Below the pieces are notes generated by a model. That model did no database searches and had not been told where the DNA came from. It saw nothing but the letters and a program-made list of their open reading frames with translations. This document shows positions 52,891-61,887 of a stretch of DNA of 64,000 nucleotides, one piece after another. Position 1 is the stretch's first letter; every line of letters begins with the position of its first letter. The position numbers and the translations under genes are program-made. This stretch comes from Solibacillus ferritrahens (GTDB lineage Bacteria > Bacillota > Bacilli > Bacillales_A > Planococcaceae), in contig NZ_JAXCLE010000004.1 of assembly GCF_037027585.1 (NCBI RefSeq), positions 155,501-219,500 on the forward strand, in the 5' to 3' direction.

Positions 52891-55800
52891 ATGACTAAGA
52901 AAAAGTATTTGAATGCAGCACTTGCAACAGCGCTTGTGGGGTCTGCCATTGCCGTAGTAGCTCCAGCGACTGCTGAGGCAAGTTTTAAAGATTTAAAGAC
53001 GACTGATTATTTTTATAATGATATATTAAACCTACAACAACGGGGGATAATCCAAGGCTTTTCTGATGGTACATTCCGCCCGAATGCTCAGGTGACGCGT
53101 GGACAAGCAGCGAAAATTTTAGCTGGTGCTTTAGGGCTGGATACAGTAAACGTAACAAATCCAGGCTTTAAAGATATTCCGGAAAATCATCAATATTTCG
53201 GCGCGATTGCCGCTTTAGCCAATGCGGGAATTATTAGTGGGTATGAAGATCAAACGTTCCGTCAAGGCGAACCGATTTTACGTAACCACATGGCGAAAAT
53301 GATTGCTAATGGCTTTAAGCTAGTAACATTAGAAGGTGATATACCATTTACGGATGTTCGTAAAGATTATGCACAATATATTGAAGCATTATATGTAAAC
53401 AAAGTAACTACAGGTAAAACAGCTACTACATTTGATGGTGCATCTAATGTAACGCGCGGCCAATTAGCAACTTTTGTGGTACGTGCAGAAAATGTTCAGG
53501 CTAATGAAGAAGCAACATTCACGATTAATGAAGTTACAGGAACTACTATTAAAACTTCAACAGGCGAATTAAAAGCCGCTTCAGCAACACAAGCAATTTT
53601 CACCGATTCAAATGCAGCCGCTTTAAAAGGTGCACAAATAACAGCAGTTGTAAAAAATAATGAAATAGTAGAAGTGAAAACTTTATCAATTGCAGCCGCT
53701 AGCTCTGAAGAAGCACCTGCAGTATTAGATTTAGGACAAGCGATTATCTCTGGTAACGTAATACTTAATAGCGCATCCGTTAAAATTTCAAATGCTACAA
53801 TTCAAGGGAAATTAGTTATTGATCCTATTAAAGCTTCTCCAGTAGCATCTTTAGGAGCAATTGTAGCTAATAGCACAAAAGGTTCTACAATTACATTGGA
53901 TCAGGTTACTACTCCTACAATTGAAGTAAACCGTAATGATACAACGGTAGCTGGTACAGCAACTGTGGATACATTAACTGTAGTGAAAGCTGGTACAGTT
54001 TCTATTAATATCGAAGGAACAATTAAAACAGTAAACGTTCTTGAAAAAGACTCAAACATTACTTTAGGTACAAATACTAAGGTCGGTAAATTTATATTAC
54101 CAGTAGGTGCTAGTGCAGTTGATGTTATTAAAAACTATGAGTCGATTAAATCAAATATCGCTCAAATCGTAACAGCTGATGGGGTTAAGGTAGAAGCACC
54201 GACAACTTCTGGCTCGAACTCAGGATACATTCCAACATCCAATGGTAATCGTGTGGAACAAATTTCAGGCTCTACAATTTCTGCAGCAGGTACATATGGT
54301 CCAACAACAGGCAAACAAGTAATTACTGGTGATTTATTCATTAATACAGCGGATGTAAACTTACAAAATGTTACAATTAACGGCAATCTTATTTTAGGTG
54401 AAGGTATCGGTGAAGGAGATGTTCATTTAAATGGTGTTAATGTAACGGGTCAAACGATCGTTAAAGGCGGCGGTAAAAACAGTATTTACTTTACTGACTC
54501 AGTATTAGCGATAGTAATCGTAAATAAAAATACAGGTGCTGTTCGTATTGTTGCACAAGGTAGCACACAAGTATATGAAGTACAATTAGAAACACCAACT
54601 TTAGTAGTTGAGCAAAACTTAGCTGAGGGTTCTTCTGGCTTTGAAGACATCACTGTTTCTGAAGCAATGCAAACAGCTGGTGAAGGCTTCCAAGTTGAAT
54701 TAACGGGTGTATTTGAAACAATTAACTCACGAGCGACAAATGTTCGTATTAATTTAAGTGAACACACGGATATTCGTACATTAGTATTAAATGCAGCAGC
54801 AGAAGTATTAGGTAAGGGCGTTATTCAACAAGCTCACATTAATGCAGAAGGCTCTACACTATCTCAACGTCCACAAAACTTAGTATTAGACATTAATCGT
54901 GGATACAGTTCAGTAAATATTGCTGGTGAAACAGTTACAGAGAGCTACTCTGATCCAAATGCAACGGCAACATTAACATCGGCGTTAGCTTCACAAAATG
55001 CAATTTCGTTACAATTAACAAACTTTATTGCTGGCTTAACGATGTCTGATTTTGAAGTGAAAGCATACATTGATGGCAATGAAGTGGTATTACAAGGTTT
55101 AGAATATGATGCAAATAAACAACGTATTACGTATACACCACTTCATGTGGCTGAAAATGCTGGGAAAACTGTTCAAGTGAAAGTAACTTCTAAAAATGCT
55201 AAAGTAACTGGGGTTGATTTAGCTTCTTCATACGAAGTAAAAACAGGCTTTGCAGGTCGTATTACAGATATTCAATATGTTGGTATTCCAAACTTATCGA
55301 TTAAATTCCGTGCAGGTTCAGGTACTACACAAGGTGAGGTAGTAGCAACTGCAACAACAGATGCGTACGGTTACTATTCAGTGACTTTACCAGCAGGCGT
55401 TTATACAGGGGAATTCTCAGCACCTGGTTATGTGACTTCTTACATGATTGGAAATGCTTCTACGGATGTATTTTTAACGGATCAACATGAAACAGCCATC
55501 CGTGCAGCAGCTTCACAAGAAATTAAAATTATGCTTTCTTGGGACAAGGATCCAAGTGATTTAGATTCTCATTTAGAGGGGCCGACAGTAGATGGTGAGC
55601 AATTCCACATTTATTTCGGGGAGAAGCGTACAACTTCAAATGGAATCGTTTATGCGGATTTAGATTGGGATGATGTAGATTCTTACGGTCCAGAAACGAC
55701 AACAATTCGTCAATTATTAGATGGAGAATACCGTTTCTATGTACATCATTTCTATGGTAGTAATACACTACGTACATCTGGAGCAAAAGTTCAAGTGTTC

Positions 55801-56328
55801 TTAGGGAATGCGACAGCTCCAGCCCATATTTTCGAAATACCAGAAGGTGAAGGGACAGAGATTTATTGGAACGTATTTGATTTAGTTGTAACGAATAATG
55901 GTGAGAATGTAGAAGTTCGACCAGTTAATACTTTATCAGAGCCACGTGAACCACAAGTTGAATATCCAGAAGAAGACACGGATAACCCGGGAGAAGAAAC
56001 AGAAACTCCAGAGAATACTACGAATGATACAGCAGGTGTAATTACAACTACAGCTGACACAGTAAATATTGCGTTTACAAACACAGAAATTACGCAATTA
56101 ACGACAATTGACTCAATTGAGATAATTGCTGGTACAACTGCAGACACAATAACTATTACAGGTGCAGATGGCATTGCAGTAACAACTACTGAGGATGGAA
56201 AAATTAATATTTCATTTAATAAAATAAGATTTGCAAGTTTGATTGAAACAGATATAACAAAAGTAACAATTCGTTTCCGTGATGAAAATGGTGAAATAAA
56301 AGAGCTTGAAGTAAGCATTAATCAGTAA
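52891..56328 (+). CDS. large SLH-domain surface protein with beta-helix-like and YfaP-like regions
   Basis: 1145 residues. Signal peptide 1-31 (cleavage after ATAEA). Three SLH domains (about 32-215): 'QQRGIIQGFSDGTFRPNAQV', 'ANAGIISGYEDQTFRQGEPI', 'YVNKVTTGKTATTFDGASNV' with TRGQ motifs. Then a long series of short beta repeats (about 285-680) of the stacked 'NATIQGKLVID'/'NVTINGNLILGEG' type. A carboxypeptidase-regulatory-like fold (about 790-860, 'TTDAYGYYSVTLPAGVYTG') follows, then a YfaP-like domain (about 880-995, 'IMLSWDKDPSDLDSHLEGP'), a Pro/Glu/Thr linker and a final beta domain. Wall-anchored by SLH; ligand unknown. AAAAGGGAG precedes the ATG. Confidence 0.9.
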   Translation: MTKKKYLNAALATALVGSAIAVVAPATAEASFKDLKTTDYFYNDILNLQQRGIIQGFSDGTFRPNAQVTRGQAAKILAGALGLDTVNVTNPGFKDIPENHQYFGAIAALANAGIISGYEDQTFRQGEPILRNHMAKMIANGFKLVTLEGDIPFTDVRKDYAQYIEALYVNKVTTGKTATTFDGASNVTRGQLATFVVRAENVQANEEATFTINEVTGTTIKTSTGELKAASATQAIFTDSNAAALKGAQITAVVKNNEIVEVKTLSIAAASSEEAPAVLDLGQAIISGNVILNSASVKISNATIQGKLVIDPIKASPVASLGAIVANSTKGSTITLDQVTTPTIEVNRNDTTVAGTATVDTLTVVKAGTVSINIEGTIKTVNVLEKDSNITLGTNTKVGKFILPVGASAVDVIKNYESIKSNIAQIVTADGVKVEAPTTSGSNSGYIPTSNGNRVEQISGSTISAAGTYGPTTGKQVITGDLFINTADVNLQNVTINGNLILGEGIGEGDVHLNGVNVTGQTIVKGGGKNSIYFTDSVLAIVIVNKNTGAVRIVAQGSTQVYEVQLETPTLVVEQNLAEGSSGFEDITVSEAMQTAGEGFQVELTGVFETINSRATNVRINLSEHTDIRTLVLNAAAEVLGKGVIQQAHINAEGSTLSQRPQNLVLDINRGYSSVNIAGETVTESYSDPNATATLTSALASQNAISLQLTNFIAGLTMSDFEVKAYIDGNEVVLQGLEYDANKQRITYTPLHVAENAGKTVQVKVTSKNAKVTGVDLASSYEVKTGFAGRITDIQYVGIPNLSIKFRAGSGTTQGEVVATATTDAYGYYSVTLPAGVYTGEFSAPGYVTSYMIGNASTDVFLTDQHETAIRAAASQEIKIMLSWDKDPSDLDSHLEGPTVDGEQFHIYFGEKRTTSNGIVYADLDWDDVDSYGPETTTIRQLLDGEYRFYVHHFYGSNTLRTSGAKVQVFLGNATAPAHIFEIPEGEGTEIYWNVFDLVVTNNGENVEVRPVNTLSEPREPQVEYPEEDTDNPGEETETPENTTNDTAGVITTTADTVNIAFTNTEITQLTTIDSIEIIAGTTADTITITGADGIAVTTTEDGKINISFNKIRFASLIETDITKVTIRFRDENGEIKELEVSINQ

Positions 56329-56334
56329 TGATAG

Positions 56335-56377
56335 AAACTGCGTGATCCTAGTATTAAGGAATCACGCAGTTTTTTTG
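56335..56377 (+). terminator. intrinsic terminator of the second SLH gene
   Basis: A 12-bp perfect stem AAACTGCGTGAT/ATCACGCAGTTT (56335-56346 and 56361-56372) followed by TTTTT, seven bases after the stop; symmetrical enough to also end the convergent sulfurtransferase gene. Confidence 0.92.
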
Positions 56378-56446
56378 TATGTTTATGGTTGATGATTTGG
56401 ACGAGGGTCGTTTCTCATATTATATAATTCGTGGGAAAGACCTCGG

Positions 56447-57337
56447 TCATCCCCTCACCAACGGACAACTCTCATCGCTGGCCCATTCATTCAACGAACC
56501 ATCATACACCGCCACGTTTTCCTGACCTAATTTATTCAATAATAACGCGTTCCATGTCGCGGCAATTCCGCCACCACAGTAAGTAATGACTTTTTTGTTT
56601 GGATCAAGTGCGCCTAACTTTTCAAATGTTGCTCGTAACGTAACTTCGTCGTTAAGTAAGCGGGTTTCCGGATTAGAATGAGCACCGAAAAAGGCATGTT
56701 TGCTTCCAGGGATATGACCAGGGCGTGGGTAGGTTGTTGTTTCACCACGGAAATCGGCCTCTGACAAACTATTGATTAACACAATATTTTCATCACCCAA
56801 TGCTGCTTTTACCTCATCTTTTGAGACAATTAAATGTTCGCGGCGTTCACTAGCAAATGGCTTCGGCTCATATTCTGAAATGCCCGATTCTGTTGGGCGT
56901 CCGTCGAGCTTCCATTTACGGAATCCGCCGTCCAGCACAGCTACATTATCAAAGCCTTCATATTTTAACTGCCAGCGTAAACGTGCTGACCAATCGGATG
57001 CTAATATATCGACATTTACTAATGGACCACGGTCATAGATTACTACATATGATTCATCCGTAATTCCTAACGGTTCCACTGCTTTTAGAAATTGTTCTCG
57101 GGTTGCAATTGTAAAAGGTGCCGTTCCATTGGGATTAGTGAAATCCTTTAGTAAATCAGCATAAGCAGCTCCCGGGATATGTTCTTCCTGGTATGCTTCA
57201 AAACCAGACCATAATTCTGGCAAACCTTGGCCTTCTGGAATTTTTAAAAAAGTAGAGGCATCGATTAAGCGTAAGTTTGGATCCTTTAGACGTGCTTCTA
57301 ACCAGTCGCCATCTACTAAATAAGGTATAGTTCTCAT
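56447..57337 (-). CDS. thiosulfate/3-mercaptopyruvate sulfurtransferase (double rhodanese)
   Basis: 296 residues from ATG 57337 (GGAG ten bases upstream; a TTG nine bases earlier is too close to that site). Two rhodanese domains: the N-terminal inactive one (about 5-140, 'YQEEHIPGAAYADLLKDF') and the C-terminal active one with Cys254 in 'VITYCGGGIAATWNALLLNK'. The loop CGGGIAA differs from the CGSGVTA of classical mercaptopyruvate enzymes, so the preferred sulfur donor is uncertain. Cytoplasmic; sulfur transfer or cyanide detoxification. Confidence 0.92.
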   Translation of the reverse strand: MRTIPYLVDGDWLEARLKDPNLRLIDASTFLKIPEGQGLPELWSGFEAYQEEHIPGAAYADLLKDFTNPNGTAPFTIATREQFLKAVEPLGITDESYVVIYDRGPLVNVDILASDWSARLRWQLKYEGFDNVAVLDGGFRKWKLDGRPTESGISEYEPKPFASERREHLIVSKDEVKAALGDENIVLINSLSEADFRGETTTYPRPGHIPGSKHAFFGAHSNPETRLLNDEVTLRATFEKLGALDPNKKVITYCGGGIAATWNALLLNKLGQENVAVYDGSLNEWASDESCPLVRG

Positions 57338-57550
57338 CTTTAACAAACTCCATTTCTCTATTTTGTTTAGTCTCTATCTGTATAAATTTTACTTTAGCAC
57401 AAATGTCTAGTAAATTCATTTGATATGTATGGAATATTTAGTGATTTGCTACTTCCCTTAGTAAAGTTAAAATTTCATTTAAAGAAGTAGAAAGTATAAA
57501 AGGATAGGTAGACCGAAAAAACAAAATATACTCATGAGTACCTGCCTCTA

Positions 57551-57584
57551 CACAAAGAAAAGAAACCAAGGTCAAACCTTGATT
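57551..57584 (-). terminator. terminator of the small gene at 57623
   Basis: On the minus strand CAAGGT/ACCTTG (57576-57581 and 57567-57572) with a 3-base loop and a T-rich tail (GTTTCTTTTC). Confidence 0.65.
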
Positions 57585-57622
57585 CCCTCTCTTCAATGTG
57601 TTGAATTGTATTCAAATATAAA

Positions 57623-57820
57623 CTAGTTCCAAGCTGTGCGTTCACTAACAGGTTGATTTTTTTCTGTAGATTTCTGTTTTTCTGCAAGTTTGTTGGATGA
57701 ACCGGGGTGTAGTTCAGAACCAAATTCTTCATGCAGGAACTTCTGACGCACTTGATTGACTTGTAACTTATTCACAGAATGTGCCTTCTTAACAATGATT
57801 TTGTTAGAATTTTTGTTCAT
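57623..57820 (-). CDS. small basic protein, possible gamma-type small acid-soluble spore protein
   Basis: 65 residues from ATG 57820 (GAGGT seven bases upstream; an in-frame ATG at 57841 is also possible). Rich in Lys, Asn, Gln and Ser, without hydrophobic segments. The stretch 'NQVRQKFLHEEFGSELHPGS' recalls the 'EVRQQNQQ...FGTEF' repeat of gamma-type SASPs, but there is only one such unit and the match is weak. A terminator follows. If correct, it is an amino-acid reserve in the spore core degraded at germination. Confidence 0.5.
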   Translation of the reverse strand: MNKNSNKIIVKKAHSVNKLQVNQVRQKFLHEEFGSELHPGSSNKLAEKQKSTEKNQPVSERTAWN

Positions 57821-57841
57821 ATTTGATACCTCAACCTCCAT

Positions 57842-58248
57842 TAAGTTTTGAAAAAGCTAATTAGGATATGTCCTAACCTTTTCACTCTATAGATTAACCG
57901 ATAATAAGAATTTTATTAATTTGTAATCAAAATTTACTTTTAGGCATTTTTAAAATAGCATACCGTCCAATTCACATATATCTTTAAAGTTAATAGAAGG
58001 TATTTAGTAATGTTTTATTTACATCATTAATAGTATCAAATATGTATTTTAATCATAATTCTAAAAATTCTTATTATCTTACAATTTATTTAACATTTTC
58101 CTGTTAAAATAAATCCGTTAACCATAATGATTATAAGAAATAGTGAGATAAGGAGAGGATATATAACCATTTGGAGTAAAATGATAGTTTTTTAAGTTTT
58201 ACATTTTTAATCCATCCAAACTATAAAACACGATAAGGAGCTAAATGA
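57842..58248. other. divergent regulatory region between the SASP-like and nuclease genes
   Basis: TTAGGATATGTCCTAA (57861-57876) is a perfect 6-bp inverted repeat with a 4-base centre. TTAACATTTTCCTGTTAA (58090-58107) is another perfect inverted repeat, with further TTAA(C/A) hexamers so that units start at 58090, 58104 and 58118 (14-base spacing). Both look like operators; no regulator can be named. No coding potential seen. Confidence 0.5.
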
Positions 58249-61200
58249 ATGAATAAAACAGGAATTAATCATTTCATTTCTAAAATTGCATTATCATTTT
58301 TACTTGTAATTTCAATGATTTTACCTCATCTGGCAGTTGTAAATGCGGAAACGACAGAGGCCATTGGGGTTGATGAAGCAATCAGTTTGTTTGATGCAAC
58401 GACTGTTAAGCCAAATGTTACTGTAGAGGGTTATATAGTAGGGTTTGCCAAAAGTGAAACGACCTATGTGGTGGAAGCAGAAAGCGATACTAATATTGCG
58501 ATAGCACAAACTCCGGGTGAAACAGATGTAACGAAAATGCTTTATATTCAATTACCATCTTCACCTTCTACATTTAGAGCTGAATTTGGTTTAAAATCGA
58601 ACCCAAGTAATTTAGGGGTTAAAATTAAATTAACAGGTTCGTTGGAGAAATACTTTGGGAACCATGCAGGAATAAAATCTTTATCTGCCATAACTTTTGT
58701 TGGAGAGAATCCACCTAATCCGGGCGAGCCAACTGATCCTCCAGATGGAGAAATTATTTCTATTAGCGATGCACGTAAAGCTGCAATCGGGGAAGTTGTG
58801 ATTGTATCAGGCATTGTGACAGCAAAGTTAGAAACGGCTACAGCTCATATCCAAGATGAAGATGGAGCAGCAATTGCAATTTACCCTGTAGATAGTCTTT
58901 CTGCTAAGGTGGGAGACCTTGTAACAGTTCAAGGCAAAGTAGCTGAGTACAGTGGATTAAAACAATTAACAAATATTACGCTCGTAGGCACACCGGTTTC
59001 CTCGGTAGTACCACAGCCACATATCGTGACAAGTGCAGGCATTACAGAAGAAAATGAATCAAGACTAGTAACGATTAAAAATGTAGCAATTACTGGATCA
59101 GGGCAAAACTTCACAGGAACAGACACGGCTGGTACATTCGCTATTTATGATAAAACAAGAAATTCCGGTTTGGTTACTGGTAAAACGTATGGTGAAATTA
59201 CGGGCATCGTTGGTCAATTTACAAACCATCAGCTGCTTCCAATCCGTATCATAGAAGATACGACGAAAGTTCAGGACGTTAAAGCTTCTCATACGGGTGG
59301 GGTGACAGCAGGTACGAACGTAACACTTTCTACAATTACAGAAGGTGCAACAATTTATTACACATTGGATGGCTCAACACCAACTACAGCAAGTACAAAG
59401 TATACAGGTGAGATTACGGTTAATAATCCGATGACGATTAAAGCGGTAGCGGTGAAGGAAGGTTTAACAAACAGTGCAATTGCAATGTTTGTTTACGAAA
59501 TTATTGATACTGAAAATGCAATAATTAGTGATATTCAAGGGGCGGGACATACATCGCCATATCTAGGTTTATCTTTAAATGATGTAGAAGGAGTCGTAAC
59601 ATTTGTTATGGATTCTTCGAGCTTTATAATGCAAGAAGATGAGTCGGCATTCGATGGCGTAAAATCAACAGCGATTAAAGTAAATAAATCGGCGCACAAT
59701 GTAGTAGTTGGAGACACTGTAAAAGTAACAGGTGATGTAATTGAAGTAGGTGGAAACACGCGTTTAAAAGATACACAAATTACAGCAACAACAATTACAA
59801 AAACAGGTAATACAGTAATGCCAGAACCTCTTGTTATAGGAGAGGACTTATTCCCACCAAACAAAGTTATCGATAATGACAATTTTGCAATTTTTGATCC
59901 ACAGGAAGACGGTATCGATTTCTGGGAATCAATCGAGTACATGCGAGTATCATTCCCAGATGCGAGAGTAATTGGGCCAATCTATAATAATGATTCACCA
60001 ATCGTCGTACCGAGTACAACAAATAACATATTTAACGTAAATGGCGGTTTAAATATTGCTGCTGATGATTATAACCCGGAAAAGATTATGCTTGAAGGGG
60101 TAGGAGGTAAAAATTATGAATCAGGCGATCGTTTTAATGAAGCGCTGATCGGATTTGTGGAAAATTTTTCGGATGGCTACCGACTGAATACGAATAAAGT
60201 GTTCCCGGAAGTAACAAAGGCGAATATTCAGCAGGAAGTCACACATCTGGAACCAGTAGCGGACAAGCTTAATGTCGCAGCTTATAATATCGAAAACTTC
60301 TCGAATAATAGTGCAAATACGCCAGATGAAAAAGTAAGAAAAATTGCCTCAAGCTTTGTGCATAATATGAAGTCGCCGGATATTATTACATTAGTGGAAG
60401 TACAGGATAATGATGGTCAAATCGATTCAGGAAATGCAGATGCATCAGAAAGTTATATGCGTTTAATTAACGCAATCAAAGCTGCAGGTGGCCCTTCTTA
60501 TGATTGGACCGATGTTACACCGATTAACAATACAGTTGGTGGTGCACCAGGCGGCAATATTCGTGTAGGTTACTTGTACAACCCGACACGTGTTTCACTA
60601 GTAGACGGTGTAAAAGGAACGGGTGATCAAGCAAACTCATGGACAGCAGAAGGAAGCCTGACATTGAATCCAGGTTTTGTCGACCCATCAAAATTTGAAG
60701 ATACACGTAAACCAATTGCTGCAGAATTTGAATTCCAAGATGAACGAATCATCGTTATTGGAGCGCATTTAAATTCTAAAGGTGGAGATGATTCACTTTG
60801 GGGACCAACACAACCCCCAGTATTAGGATCTGTACCGGAACGTCTTGAGCTGGCAAAGGCAATCAATGACTTTATCGATGAAGGCCTTGCAAAAGATCCG
60901 GATTTAAATGTTGTCGTAGCAGGTGATATGAATGACTTTGAATTCACACCGGCACTTGAAACATTAAAAGGTGATATTTTAACGAACATGGTGGATAAAG
61001 CACCGGAAGAAGATCGTTTTACTTACTACTTCCAAGGAAATAACCAAGTACTGGATCATATTTTAGTATCAAATAATCTTGCGAATATAACGGAAATTGA
61101 TTTGATTCATATTAATGCGAACTTTACTGAAGCACAAGGACGTGCATCGGACCATGATCCAGTATTAGTTCAAATTGACTTGAAGGCAGGGAAAGAAGAG

Positions 61201-61548
61201 ATACCAACACCAATCGTACCTGAAAATGTGTACAGCTATAAAAACTACAAAACAGGTAAGTTAATCATGAATCGCCCTAGTATTTCTCTTACTTTAGGGG
61301 AAAATACGAATATTAAAAACGGGGTGGCGGTATTTAGTCAATATGCGGAATTCCACGGAGAAGGATTTGCGGACAAAACAGTCACAATCAGTCCGAAAAA
61401 AGGGAAGGCAATTATTGATTTTAAAGGAACGCAAATAGGCAAAATTATTATTGAAGGCAAAAATGTAAAAGAAATTCGCAATTTACCTGCAGGAGCGAAC
61501 ATTACGTATACAAAAGGAGCTTCAGCAGAGGATATTGAATTTAAGTAA
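58249..61548 (+). CDS. secreted multidomain endonuclease/exonuclease/phosphatase-family nuclease
   Basis: 1099 residues. Signal peptide 1-33 (cleavage after VVNA). OB-fold-type domains at about 37-155, 172-330 and 425-560, separated by a Pro-rich linker (about 158-170) and a chitobiase/beta-hexosaminidase C-terminal-type domain (about 345-410, 'ATIYYTLDGSTPTTASTKYT'). The EEP nuclease domain spans about 675-985: 'LNVAAYNIENFSNN', 'PDIITLVEVQDND', 'IVIGAHLNSKGGDD', 'VVVAGDMNDFEFTP', 'ASDHDPVLVQI', with Asn, Glu, Asp and His residues in place. A C-terminal beta domain follows. Likely degrades extracellular DNA for phosphate or nutrients. Start at 58249 follows AAGGAG. Confidence 0.9.
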   Translation: MNKTGINHFISKIALSFLLVISMILPHLAVVNAETTEAIGVDEAISLFDATTVKPNVTVEGYIVGFAKSETTYVVEAESDTNIAIAQTPGETDVTKMLYIQLPSSPSTFRAEFGLKSNPSNLGVKIKLTGSLEKYFGNHAGIKSLSAITFVGENPPNPGEPTDPPDGEIISISDARKAAIGEVVIVSGIVTAKLETATAHIQDEDGAAIAIYPVDSLSAKVGDLVTVQGKVAEYSGLKQLTNITLVGTPVSSVVPQPHIVTSAGITEENESRLVTIKNVAITGSGQNFTGTDTAGTFAIYDKTRNSGLVTGKTYGEITGIVGQFTNHQLLPIRIIEDTTKVQDVKASHTGGVTAGTNVTLSTITEGATIYYTLDGSTPTTASTKYTGEITVNNPMTIKAVAVKEGLTNSAIAMFVYEIIDTENAIISDIQGAGHTSPYLGLSLNDVEGVVTFVMDSSSFIMQEDESAFDGVKSTAIKVNKSAHNVVVGDTVKVTGDVIEVGGNTRLKDTQITATTITKTGNTVMPEPLVIGEDLFPPNKVIDNDNFAIFDPQEDGIDFWESIEYMRVSFPDARVIGPIYNNDSPIVVPSTTNNIFNVNGGLNIAADDYNPEKIMLEGVGGKNYESGDRFNEALIGFVENFSDGYRLNTNKVFPEVTKANIQQEVTHLEPVADKLNVAAYNIENFSNNSANTPDEKVRKIASSFVHNMKSPDIITLVEVQDNDGQIDSGNADASESYMRLINAIKAAGGPSYDWTDVTPINNTVGGAPGGNIRVGYLYNPTRVSLVDGVKGTGDQANSWTAEGSLTLNPGFVDPSKFEDTRKPIAAEFEFQDERIIVIGAHLNSKGGDDSLWGPTQPPVLGSVPERLELAKAINDFIDEGLAKDPDLNVVVAGDMNDFEFTPALETLKGDILTNMVDKAPEEDRFTYYFQGNNQVLDHILVSNNLANITEIDLIHINANFTEAQGRASDHDPVLVQIDLKAGKEEIPTPIVPENVYSYKNYKTGKLIMNRPSISLTLGENTNIKNGVAVFSQYAEFHGEGFADKTVTISPKKGKAIIDFKGTQIGKIIIEGKNVKEIRNLPAGANITYTKGASAEDIEFK

Positions 61549-61549
61549 T

Positions 61550-61821
61550 GAGAGTGGGACATACGTAGAAATCTCATTGAATAAAAAGAAATCTTATTAA
61601 GAAATGGATATTTAATAAAATTGATTGGAATGGAGGAGCGACTCCTACAGGCTCAGGTGTCACGCCCGTGGAAAGCGTCCTCGTAATGGAAATCAATTTT
61701 GTATACAGCGAAAAAACATCATTTTTCTCTCGGAGAAAAATGATGTTTTTGGTTTTGTCCCAGCCTCATTAAAATATCAATATAGTATCCAGTCACTGAA
61801 ATTTTTATGGAAGAGGCTGGG
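61550..61821. repeat. composite inverted-repeat element, remnant of a dispersed Bacillaceae-type repeat
   Basis: Outer arms GAGAGTGGGAC (61550-61560) and GTCCCAGCCTC (61757-61767). Inner arms AAAATTGATT (61617-61626) and AATCAATTTT (61691-61700) flank GGAGCGACTCCTACAGG...CGTGGAAAGCG, a sequence type I know as a common intergenic repeat in Bacillaceae, here shortened. CCCAGCCTC (61759-61767) can alternatively pair with GAGGCTGGG (61813-61821), which is followed by seven T. No ORF inside. Confidence 0.65.
61715..61750. terminator. terminator after the nuclease gene
   Basis: A 15-bp perfect stem AACATCATTTTTCTC/GAGAAAAATGATGTT (61715-61729 and 61733-61747) with a TCG loop, A-run before and T-run after, so it can work in both directions. 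It lies inside the composite repeat element. Confidence 0.85.
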
Positions 61822-61887
61822 TTTTTTTGATGAATGTGATATGTTATATATAGGGAATCTATACTTATTAAGTAAGAGGTGTAAGGT

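Noticed and set aside
55863..56318. Minus-strand open frame opposite the second SLH gene
   Set aside because: Low-complexity antisense shadow of a Thr/Val/Asp-rich coding region.
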